A stretch of DNA of 5,915 nucleotides, from assembly GCA_902489135.1 (NCBI GenBank), contig CABTYW010000089.1, positions 1 through 5,915 of the forward strand, given 5' to 3'. Positions 1-4,829 of this stretch are shown piece after piece; position 1 is the stretch's first letter, and each line of letters opens with the position of its first letter. The notes beneath the pieces were generated by a model. That model had not been told where the DNA came from. It searched no databases and saw only the letters and a list, made by a program, of their open reading frames with translations. The translations under genes and the position numbers were made by a program. The DNA comes from an uncultured Synergistaceae bacterium (GTDB taxonomy: Bacteria; Synergistota; Synergistia; Synergistales; Dethiosulfovibrionaceae).

Positions 1-22
1 CAGACGTGTGCTCTTCCGATCT
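1..22. other. Illumina TruSeq read-2 adapter remnant (artefact)
   Basis: The first 22 bases match the 3' end of the standard TruSeq read-2 adapter exactly, including the core GTGCTCTTCCGATCT ending at base 22. This is untrimmed library sequence, not genome. It is fused in an open frame to the glutamine synthetase fragment, and a GTG at base 6 inside the adapter can be mistaken for a start codon. That would give a protein beginning with the false residues MCSSD; the next residue, L, spans the junction. Genomic sequence begins at about base 23. Confidence 0.97.
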
Positions 23-23
23 G

Positions 24-1271
24 GAAGTGATGAGAAAAATGGCACGGCGCCATCACTTTCAGCTGCTTCTGCACGAAAAGCCCTTCGAGAGCGTCAACGG
101 CAGCGGCAAGCACCTGAACTTCTCCCTTCGCGACGACGAAGGGCGCAATCTGCTGAAACCGTCGGGCAATCTTCGGCGCAGCATCCAGTTTTTCTCCTTT
201 CTCTGCGCCTTTCTTCTGGGCCTTTCGCGCCACGGCGGTCTGCTGCGCGCCTGCGTGGCATCGGCCGGCAATGCCCATCGCCTTGGCGGCCACGAAGCGC
301 CGCCCGCGGTGATGAGCGTCTACGTCGGCTCCCGCATCAACAGCGTACTCAACGCCCTGTCAAAGGGCGTTGCCGAAGATCCGTCGTCGCGAACCCTTCT
401 TGATCTCGGCATGGGGCGGCTGCCCCATATGGACGTGGACGGCACCGACAGGAACCGCACGTCGCCGCTGGCCTTCACGGGCAACAAATTCGAGTTCCGC
501 GCCGTGGGGGCGCCGCAGGCGCTGGGCGGCCCGCTGACCATTCTGCTGGCCCTGTGGGCGGACGGTCTCGACCGATTTTGTGCGTCCATGGAAGCCCGCA
601 TGATGGAGGGCGTCGATGCCGCCGATGCCGCCGTGGCCGCCATACGCGAGGCCTGGGAGGAGTCCTCGAACGTGCGCTTTGAGGGCAACGGCTACGATCC
701 TTCATGGATTGAACAGGCGCGCCGCAGCGGCCTCCCGGTGTGCGAAAACACTCCCGACGCCCTTGACCAGTACCTGGTGAAAGAACACGGCGAACTGCTT
801 TCGAGGCTGGGCATCATGACCGACCGCGAGCTGGAAGCCTATCATCAGGTGCGCGTCAGCCAGTTCTGCGAGACTGAACTGACGGAAATCGGCACGCTGA
901 GATCCATGATGTACGAAGGCGTCCTTCCCGCCATTACTCAGCAGCTGATTCGCGAGAACGAAGCTCTCGAAGGCGTCCCCGCCGCACTGAAGGACAAAGC
1001 CGGCCCGTGGCTTCGCCATCAGGAGAAACTTGTTCTGCTCAAGTGCGTCATCCTCGACAAACTCTCTCAGATGGACGCCTTGACGGAGTCCCTTCGGGGC
1101 AAAAGCCCCCGCGAGACGGCGAAGCTTCTGACGGAGCAGGGCGACCGCCTCATGGAAGAAATTCGCAAAAGCAGCGACGCCGCCGAGCAGATCGTGGCCA
1201 AAGATCTGTGGCCCTATCCCACCTACGCCGATCTCTTCAGAATTGAGGATTTCGACGGCGCTCACCGCTAA
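24..1271 (+). CDS. glnN: Glutamine synthetase type III, C-terminal part (5' truncated)
   Basis: Glutamine synthetase condenses glutamate and ammonium with ATP to make glutamine in the cytoplasm. The GSIII form is a large (~700 residue) dodecamer-forming enzyme. About 415 C-terminal residues remain, running to TAA at 1269-1271. Family hallmarks in order are LLHEKPF followed by NGSGKH (about bases 66-113; catalytic/ATP region), ASAGNAHRLGGHEAPPAV (about 258-308), then DRNRTSPLAFTGNKFEFRAVG (split here as DRNRTSPLAF and TGNKFEFRAVG, about 447-509), and the GSIII-specific C-terminal ending DLWPYPTYADLF (about 1203-1238). The N-terminal half, including the beta-grasp domain, lies off the contig, so the true start is not visible. 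The codon frame is intact from base 24; base 23 is the last base of a codon shared with the adapter. Type I/II enzymes are unlikely because of the NGSGKH and FTGNKFEFR variants and the C-terminal helical extension. The symbol glnN follows common use for GSIII. No P-II or other nitrogen genes are visible nearby. Confidence 0.93.
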   Translation, partial: EVMRKMARRHHFQLLLHEKPFESVNGSGKHLNFSLRDDEGRNLLKPSGNLRRSIQFFSFLCAFLLGLSRHGGLLRACVASAGNAHRLGGHEAPPAVMSVYVGSRINSVLNALSKGVAEDPSSRTLLDLGMGRLPHMDVDGTDRNRTSPLAFTGNKFEFRAVGAPQALGGPLTILLALWADGLDRFCASMEARMMEGVDAADAAVAAIREAWEESSNVRFEGNGYDPSWIEQARRSGLPVCENTPDALDQYLVKEHGELLSRLGIMTDRELEAYHQVRVSQFCETELTEIGTLRSMMYEGVLPAITQQLIRENEALEGVPAALKDKAGPWLRHQEKLVLLKCVILDKLSQMDALTESLRGKSPRETAKLLTEQGDRLMEEIRKSSDAAEQIVAKDLWPYPTYADLFRIEDFDGAHR

Positions 1272-1289
1272 GCGCCAAAGTTCGAAAAA

Positions 1290-1319
1290 ACGGCGCCACG
1301 CGCCTTGAGCTGGCGTCGT
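1290..1319 (+). other. Hairpin after glnN, possible terminator
   Basis: A 9-bp stem (ACGGCGCCA, 1290-1298, with TGGCGTCGT, 1311-1319; one G-U pair) encloses a 12-nt loop. It starts 18 nt after the glutamine synthetase stop, where a terminator is expected. No T-run follows on the + strand; the downstream bases are purine-rich. The A-run at 1285-1290 lies on the other side, so the hairpin followed by a U-tract is better formed for leftward transcription. It may be a weak or factor-assisted terminator. Function is inferred from position and folding only. Confidence 0.35.
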
Positions 1320-1366
1320 AAAGGAAAAAAAGGGCGGCGCCGCCGGAAAAATAAAACCTTTTGCAG

Positions 1367-1395
1367 TCGTTTTACGGCACGCGCTGCCGTATAAT
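1367..1395 (+). promoter_or_regulatory. Candidate sigma70 promoter for the UPF0173 gene
   Basis: A perfect -10 hexamer TATAAT lies at 1390-1395, about 48 bp before the ATG at 1443. At 17-bp spacing the -35 position reads TCGTTT (1367-1372), a poor match to TTGACA. TTGCAG at 1361-1366 is a better hexamer but is 23 bp away, too far. No TGn extension precedes the -10. The weak -35 and an overlapping dyad (1373-1391) suggest a promoter that may depend on a regulator. A leader of about 40 nt would result. Confidence 0.55.
1373..1391. repeat. Dyad TACGGCA-N5-TGCCGTA overlapping the -10 box
   Basis: Seven-base inverted arms (1373-1379 and 1385-1391) flank CGCGC. The right arm enters the first two bases of the TATAAT box. 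A related heptamer, TACGGTA, lies at 1408-1414 near the expected transcription start. The position suits a repressor operator, but no regulator is identified and a chance palindrome cannot be excluded. Confidence 0.35.
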
Positions 1396-1442
1396 ACATG
1401 GGAACAGTACGGTAATTTTAAAATTTCGGGGAGGAAAAAACC

Positions 1443-2138
1443 ATGGCGACACAGCTTCAATATTTAGGACACGCGAGCTTCAAAATTCAGAGCGACTACA
1501 GCTCCATTCTCATTGATCCCTTCTTCACGGGCAATCCCTATGCCTGCTGCACTGCCGACGATTTCATCGCCCTCGACGCGATGTTCATCACCCACGGACA
1601 TTTCGACCACCTGAAAGACGCCGCAGCCATCGCCAAAAGCACCGAATGCGCGGTGATCTGCGGAGAGGATGTGGCGAACTTTTTGAAGACGCAGGGCGTC
1701 TCGCCCGATCTGATCACGGTGATGAAAGTGGGCGAGACCAAGAATTTCAGCTTTGCCGGCGTCTCCGTCGTTCCCGCCGTTCACCACAGCCAGATCAACG
1801 TGACCGAACCCGCTCTGCCCGACGGCGATCCCCGCGGCTACATCATCGAAGTGGATCGTCACAAAGTCTATCACGCCGGCGACACCATGCTGTTCGACGG
1901 CATGAAGGACTTCAGAACCCTGGCCATCGACATCGCCCTGCTGCCCATCGGCGGAAAATACACCATGAATGCCGACGAAGCCGTGAAGGCCGTGGAGATG
2001 ATTCAGCCCCGCGAAGTCATTCCCATGCACTTCAATACCTTCCCCGACATCTCCGCCGATCCTCAGGCCTTTGCCAAAAAGGTCCCTTCGGGCGTTGCCG
2101 TCGCCGTCCTTCAGTCCAGCGAGAAAGAGACGCTGTAA
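1443..2138 (+). CDS. UPF0173 family metal-dependent hydrolase
   Basis: A 231-residue protein with the metallo-beta-lactamase fold, close to the usual ~230 residues of UPF0173 (YtkL-like) proteins. Visible features are the N-terminal LGHASF (residues 8-13), the strand SILIDPFFTGNP (21-32), and the metal-binding HxHxDH motif as THGHFDHLKD (H51, H53, D55, H56). Further candidate ligands follow: H114/H115 in AVHHSQ, H144 and D147 in YHAGDT, and H196 in IPMHFNTFP. PIGGKYTMNADEA (168-180) is also characteristic of the family. These residues predict a dinuclear zinc- or manganese-type site in a soluble cytoplasmic hydrolase; the physiological substrate of the family is not established. The start is well supported: GGGGAGG at 1428-1434 lies 8 nt before the ATG. 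It appears to be transcribed alone, from a promoter near 1390, and ends at a strong terminator 14 nt past the stop. Confidence 0.92.
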   Translation: MATQLQYLGHASFKIQSDYSSILIDPFFTGNPYACCTADDFIALDAMFITHGHFDHLKDAAAIAKSTECAVICGEDVANFLKTQGVSPDLITVMKVGETKNFSFAGVSVVPAVHHSQINVTEPALPDGDPRGYIIEVDRHKVYHAGDTMLFDGMKDFRTLAIDIALLPIGGKYTMNADEAVKAVEMIQPREVIPMHFNTFPDISADPQAFAKKVPSGVAVAVLQSSEKETL

Positions 2139-2151
2139 AACAACCTTCGGG

Positions 2152-2183
2152 AGAGCCGGCGGGAATTCCCGCCGGCTCTTTTT
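2152..2183 (+). terminator. Intrinsic terminator of the UPF0173 gene
   Basis: Bases 2152-2179 form a perfect 28-nt palindrome centred on AATT at 2164-2167. It folds into a GC-rich stem of about 12 bp (arms AGAGCCGGCGGG and CCCGCCGGCTCT) with a 4-nt loop. A run of five T follows from 2179 to 2183. The stop codon ends 13 nt upstream. Hairpin plus U-tract is a textbook Rho-independent terminator. The DUF486 ribosome binding site begins only 3 nt after the T-run. Confidence 0.92.
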
Positions 2184-2202
2184 ACATGAGGAGAACGAGA
2201 AC

Positions 2203-2562
2203 ATGCTCAAAACAGTGGCCGTTGCCGTGCTTCTTCTGTGCTGCAGCAACGTTTTTATGACCTTTGCGTGGTATGGACATTTGAAAAACCTCGCCGATCG
2301 CCCCTGGTATACGGCGGCCTTCATCAGCTGGGGAATTGCCTTTTTCGAGTACTGCCTGCAAGTTCCCGCCAACCGGCTGGGCAGCGGCGTCTTAACAGTG
2401 GCGCAGCTCAAGATCATCCAGGAAGCCGTAGCTCTGACCGTCTTTGTTCCCTTTTCGACGCTGTACCTGAAAGAGAAACTGACTCTGGATTACCTCTGGG
2501 CCATGCTGTGTATTTTGGGCGCCCTGTTTTTCATCTTCAGAAGCCGAATGACGGGAGCGTAG
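2203..2562 (+). CDS. DUF486/DMT-family small integral membrane protein
   Basis: A 119-residue, strongly hydrophobic protein resembling the DUF486 family, annotated as a distant relative of drug/metabolite transporters; substrate and function are unknown. Four membrane helices can be seen: about residues 4-23, 36-54, 70-89 and 97-113. Family-like stretches are FMTFAWYGHLK (18-28), SWGIAFFEYCLQVPANRLG (42-60) and QLKIIQEAVALTVF (68-81), followed by LYLKEKLTLDYLWA. Length fits the family (~110-120). The start at 2203 is chosen because TGAGGAG (2187-2193) lies 9 nt upstream and the protein then opens directly with the first helix. The frame is open further upstream to 2071, but that would run through the UPF0173 gene and the terminator. 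No promoter is evident between the terminator and this gene, so it may depend on read-through or a promoter inside the UPF0173 gene. It probably works as a homo-oligomer, as four-helix DMT proteins do. Confidence 0.85.
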   Translation: MLKTVAVAVLLLCCSNVFMTFAWYGHLKNLADRPWYTAAFISWGIAFFEYCLQVPANRLGSGVLTVAQLKIIQEAVALTVFVPFSTLYLKEKLTLDYLWAMLCILGALFFIFRSRMTGA

Positions 2563-2597
2563 CGGCTGGTGGGGCGATGAGGCGAAAGGGCGCGGAG

Positions 2598-2625
2598 TTG
2601 AGAGGAAAAAGTCTTCTGTTATAAT
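2598..2625 (+). promoter_or_regulatory. Sigma70 promoter for ptsI
   Basis: TTGAGA (2598-2603, 5 of 6 matches to the -35 consensus), a 16-bp spacer and a perfect TATAAT (2620-2625). Transcription should start near 2632, giving a leader of about 40 nt before the ATG at 2672. It lies in the 109-bp gap after the DUF486 stop, so ptsI need not be cotranscribed with that gene. It is the strongest housekeeping promoter in the window. Confidence 0.85.
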
Positions 2626-2632
2626 GGAAAAC

Positions 2633-2644
2633 GGTTGAAAAACC
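2633..2644 (+). other. Small GAAA-tetraloop hairpin at the predicted ptsI mRNA 5' end
   Basis: GGTT-GAAA-AACC (2633-2644) has a 4-bp stem closed by a GNRA-type tetraloop, almost at the predicted transcription start. Such 5' stem-loops can protect mRNA from decay. The stem is short, so this is tentative. Confidence 0.25.
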
Positions 2645-2658
2645 TTTATCTCATGGGC

Positions 2659-2663
2659 GGGAG
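2659..2663 (+). promoter_or_regulatory. Ribosome binding site deciding the ptsI start
   Basis: GGGAG at 2659-2663 (within GGGCGGGAG) is 8 nt before the ATG at 2672. The GTG at 2663, three codons upstream in the same frame, overlaps this purine tract and would have no spacing. The ATG start also gives MKGVGVSHGI, the usual Enzyme I opening. Confidence 0.75.
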
Positions 2664-2671
2664 TGAGCGGC

Positions 2672-4456
2672 ATGAAGGGCGTTGGCGTATCCCACGGCAT
2701 TGTGATGGGCGAAGTTTACGTGGACTGGAAAGAGCGGCTTGAGATCGAAAAGGACTACATCGACGACGCGGAAGGCGAGATCGAACGACTGAACCTCGCC
2801 GCCGCCACAGCCGGAGAGGAGATCAAAGAGCTTTACGGGGCGGCGAAAAACGTGGTCGACCAGGATGAAGCCGGTCCCGACCTTTACCGCGAGCACGGCG
2901 TGATGCTGCGCGATCCCGAATTCCTGGGCGAAATCAAGGACATGATCGTCAATCAGAACGTCAACGCCGCCTGGGCGGTGAAAAACGTGGCCGAAAAGTT
3001 CGCCAAGGTCTTTGAAAACATGGACAACGACAGTCTGAAAGCCCGAGCCGACGACGTGAAGGACGTGGCGGCGCGGATGTGCCGCCTGCTGATGCACATC
3101 GAAGGCGGCGACTCTCTCAGGGACAGTCAGGACGGGCTTATTCTGGTGTGTAAATCCCTGGGCACCGCCGAAATGTCGCTGATGCAGAAGGAAAACATCG
3201 TCGGCCTGGCCTGCGAAGAAGGTACCGGCGGATCCCATTTCATCATCATGGCCAGAAACTGCCGAAAACCCGCCGTGGTGGGCCTGTCGGGCATTGTCGA
3301 CAACGTGTACCGCGGCGATTTTCTCATCGTCGACGGAGACCGCGGCCTGGTCTACGTCAACCCCGACGAAGAGACCGTTGCGCGGTGTCGACGCCTTCAG
3401 GAACAGGAAAAAGCCTTCAGCAAAACACTTCAGGATTATGTGGGACGCCCCGTGCGCAGCGCCGACGGAATTCCCCTGAAAGTTTACGGCAACGCCACGT
3501 CGGATCAGGACATCCGACTGGTGACCGAAGTGGGCGGACACGGCGTGGGACTCTACCGCACCGAGTATATTTATCTCACGCGCGACCGCCTGCCCACCGA
3601 GGGCGAACAGTTTTGGGAGTACAAAAAGACCATGCTGGCCATGAAAGGCCGTCCCGTCACCTTCAGAACGCTGGACATCGGGGGCGACAAAGTGCCTCCC
3701 TACCTGAACATGCCCGTGGAGCACAATCCCGCTCTGGGACACCGCGCTATCCGGTATTCTCTGACCCGCGTGGACATTTTCCGCAGCCAGATCAAAGCGC
3801 TGCTGCGCGCCGGAGCCTACGGCGACGTGTTCATACTGTTGCCGCTCATCTCGTCGGTGGGCGAGCTGCGCGTGGCGAAAAACATCATCGACGACGTGAA
3901 AGAGGAACTTCGGAAAGAGGAAATTGCCTTCAATCCCGAGACAAAAGTGGGCGTCATGATCGAGACTCCTTCCGCCGCGGTCATTTCGGATTTTATTGCC
4001 CATGAATGCGACTTTATGAGCATCGGCAGCAACGACCTCATCCAGTACACCATGGCGGCCGATCGCCTCGCGCCGTCGCTGTCCTACCTCTATTCGCCTT
4101 TTTCGCCGTCGGTGCTTCGCCTGGTGCAAACCATCATCAGAAACGGCGAAAGGGCGGGCAAGCCCGTAAGTCTCTGCGGCGAAATGGCGGGAGACCCCCT
4201 TCTCAGCCCCATACTGTTCGGCATGGGACTGCGCATTTTCAGCATGAACCCCTCGGAAATGCTCCGCACCCAATGGCTTCTGTCTCAGCTGAAAGAGGAA
4301 GAGCTTCGACAGTGCGCCCGGGAAGTGCTCGATCTGCCCACCGAGGACGAAGTGCGCGACTACTGCGAACGACATTTTTTGCGCTTTTCATCGGGCGCCG
4401 GCGGGGACGGCGAAAGCGACCGTCCCGAGAACGGGAGCCCCGAGCGGGAAAAGTAA
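2672..4456 (+). CDS. ptsI: PTS Enzyme I (phosphoenolpyruvate-protein phosphotransferase)
   Basis: Enzyme I takes the phosphoryl group from phosphoenolpyruvate onto a histidine and passes it to HPr, the first step of the sugar phosphotransferase system in the cytoplasm. Length is 594 residues (E. coli 575). Domains in order: N-terminal segment MKGVGVSHGIVMGEVY, a helical HPr-binding subdomain (about 30-145), the phosphohistidine domain with H189 in GSHFIIMAR, and the PEP-binding barrel (about 255-570). Barrel residues fall at the E. coli positions: R296 (GLYRTEY), R332 (FRTLDIGGDK), E431 (MIETPSAA), N454-D455 (SIGSNDLIQYT), R465 and C502 (CGEMAGD). This agreement supports the ATG at 2672. Oddities: the loop before H189 reads GTGGSH instead of GGRTSH, and the protein ends in an acidic/polar tail of about 20 residues (SSGAGGDGESDRPENGSP region). 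No GAF domain is present, so it is not PtsP. No HPr or Enzyme II gene is adjacent. It has its own promoter at 2598-2625. Confidence 0.93.
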   Translation: MKGVGVSHGIVMGEVYVDWKERLEIEKDYIDDAEGEIERLNLAAATAGEEIKELYGAAKNVVDQDEAGPDLYREHGVMLRDPEFLGEIKDMIVNQNVNAAWAVKNVAEKFAKVFENMDNDSLKARADDVKDVAARMCRLLMHIEGGDSLRDSQDGLILVCKSLGTAEMSLMQKENIVGLACEEGTGGSHFIIMARNCRKPAVVGLSGIVDNVYRGDFLIVDGDRGLVYVNPDEETVARCRRLQEQEKAFSKTLQDYVGRPVRSADGIPLKVYGNATSDQDIRLVTEVGGHGVGLYRTEYIYLTRDRLPTEGEQFWEYKKTMLAMKGRPVTFRTLDIGGDKVPPYLNMPVEHNPALGHRAIRYSLTRVDIFRSQIKALLRAGAYGDVFILLPLISSVGELRVAKNIIDDVKEELRKEEIAFNPETKVGVMIETPSAAVISDFIAHECDFMSIGSNDLIQYTMAADRLAPSLSYLYSPFSPSVLRLVQTIIRNGERAGKPVSLCGEMAGDPLLSPILFGMGLRIFSMNPSEMLRTQWLLSQLKEEELRQCAREVLDLPTEDEVRDYCERHFLRFSSGAGGDGESDRPENGSPEREK

Positions 4457-4492
4457 TCAATGCGGGCGAGTTGGAATTTTTCTGACCCACCG

Positions 4493-4545
4493 CATCAAGG
4501 CGGCGAAGCCATCTCAAGGGGTGAGACGGTTTCGCCGCCTTGATG
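4493..4545 (+). terminator. Long hairpin downstream of ptsI, probable terminator or RNA element
   Basis: Two 23-nt arms (4493-4515 and 4523-4545) pair with only one G-U (4508/4530) and one A-C mismatch (4511/4527), around a 7-nt loop AAGGGGT. The outer arm begins CATCAAGGCGGCGAA and closes with TTCGCCGCCTTGATG. It starts 37 nt after the ptsI stop, the place for a transcription end. No clear T-run follows (TTGCCACG), which is unusual for an intrinsic terminator, and the stem is longer than most. It could instead be a dispersed palindromic repeat or an mRNA 3' stabiliser. Confidence 0.5.
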
Positions 4546-4595
4546 TTGCCACGCAGAAAAGGCGCCATTTCCTCGCGAAAATCTCCTTGAGGCCC

Positions 4596-4620
4596 CCTGC
4601 CGCGGCGGTTTTGCGGCAGG
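4596..4620 (+). other. Second intergenic hairpin between ptsI and groES
   Basis: CCTGCCGC (4596-4603) and GCGGCAGG (4613-4620) form a perfect 8-bp GC stem with the 9-nt loop GGCGGTTTT. No T-run follows on the + strand and no A-run precedes it. It marks the end of the GC-rich half of the gap. It may help end ptsI transcription or isolate groESL from read-through; this is inferred from position. Confidence 0.4.
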
Positions 4621-4718
4621 AGAAGTTCATGTTAAACTAATTTCACAGTAAAAATAAGGAAAAACGATAAAATCGTCGATAAGCATGATAAATATTAAAT
4701 ATTTACATGTGAATAGCC
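4621..4718. other. AT-rich gene-free segment upstream of the groESL promoter
   Basis: Composition changes sharply from GC-rich to strongly AT-rich at about 4625 and stays so to about 4829. No ORF or RNA gene is evident here. Visible structure: a 13-nt palindrome ACGAT-AAA-ATCGT (4664-4676), a 17-nt palindrome TAAATATT-A-AATATTTA (4689-4705), and three GATAA units at 4666, 4678 and 4687. Such tracts upstream of a strong promoter may act as UP elements or bent DNA; this is inferred. Confidence 0.45.
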
Positions 4719-4746
4719 TTGAATTTGTCGGCCAAGAATGTATTAT
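4719..4746 (+). promoter_or_regulatory. groESL promoter (sigma70-type)
   Basis: TTGAAT (4719-4724) and TATTAT (4741-4746) are separated by 16 bp. TTATAT at 4743-4748 with an 18-bp spacer is an alternative -10. The start of transcription would be near 4753, so the CIRCE element at 4755-4781 covers the first transcribed bases. This is the usual arrangement for vegetative-sigma, HrcA-repressed heat-shock operons. The leader to the groES ATG is about 77 nt. Confidence 0.7.
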
Positions 4747-4754
4747 ATCCTTTG

Positions 4755-4781
4755 TTAGCACTCAATAATATTAAGTGCTAA
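4755..4781. promoter_or_regulatory. CIRCE operator (HrcA binding site)
   Basis: TTAGCACTC (4755-4763), a 9-bp spacer AATAATATT, then AAGTGCTAA (4773-4781). The CIRCE consensus is TTAGCACTC-N9-GAGTGCTAA, so 17 of 18 arm bases match; the first base of the right arm is A instead of G. The symmetry extends two bases outward on each side (TG at 4753-4754 and CA at 4782-4783). HrcA binds CIRCE to repress groESL and is released on heat shock through its dependence on GroEL. No hrcA is present in this window. Confidence 0.95.
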
Positions 4782-4829
4782 CACAATTACATCGAATATG
4801 ATGAGAATATATTTAGGGAGGAATCATCA

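Noticed and set aside
6..8. GTG as the start codon of the first gene
   Set aside because: It lies inside the sequencing adapter; homology to glutamine synthetase begins after base 23 and in mid-protein.
702..1460. Minus-strand open frame spanning the end of glnN and the following gap
   Set aside because: No family resemblance and it is antisense to conserved GSIII coding sequence. The 3' part crosses the promoter of the next gene.
2663..2665. GTG start for ptsI, three codons upstream of the ATG
   Set aside because: It overlaps the purine tract that serves as RBS. The ATG at 2672 has 8-nt spacing, and the active-site residues then take the E. coli numbering exactly.
2653..2742. Small upstream ORF overlapping the ptsI start (ATG at 2653)
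   Set aside because: It has no Shine-Dalgarno sequence and no conserved-looking product.
3221..3235. KpnI and BamHI sites (GGTACC, GGATCC) in the Enzyme I loop, suggesting cloning sequence
   Set aside because: They fall in frame within conserved coding sequence with normal flanks, and no vector sequence is nearby; chance is sufficient.
2651..4375. Long minus-strand open frame of 574 codons opposite ptsI
   Set aside because: The translation is His/Val/Phe-rich with no recognisable domain and mirrors the codon bias of the convincing + strand gene; a similar frame opposes UPF0173 (1464-2417).
4718..4746. Sigma32-type heat-shock promoter (CTTGAA at 4718-4723)
   Set aside because: The CCCCAT-like -10 is absent. 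CIRCE at the start site points to vegetative sigma factor plus HrcA repression.
4457..4829. tRNA, riboswitch or T-box in the ptsI-groES gap
   Set aside because: No tRNA-like T-loop motif, T-box TGG core or known riboswitch core could be recognised; only the two hairpins, promoter and CIRCE are supported.
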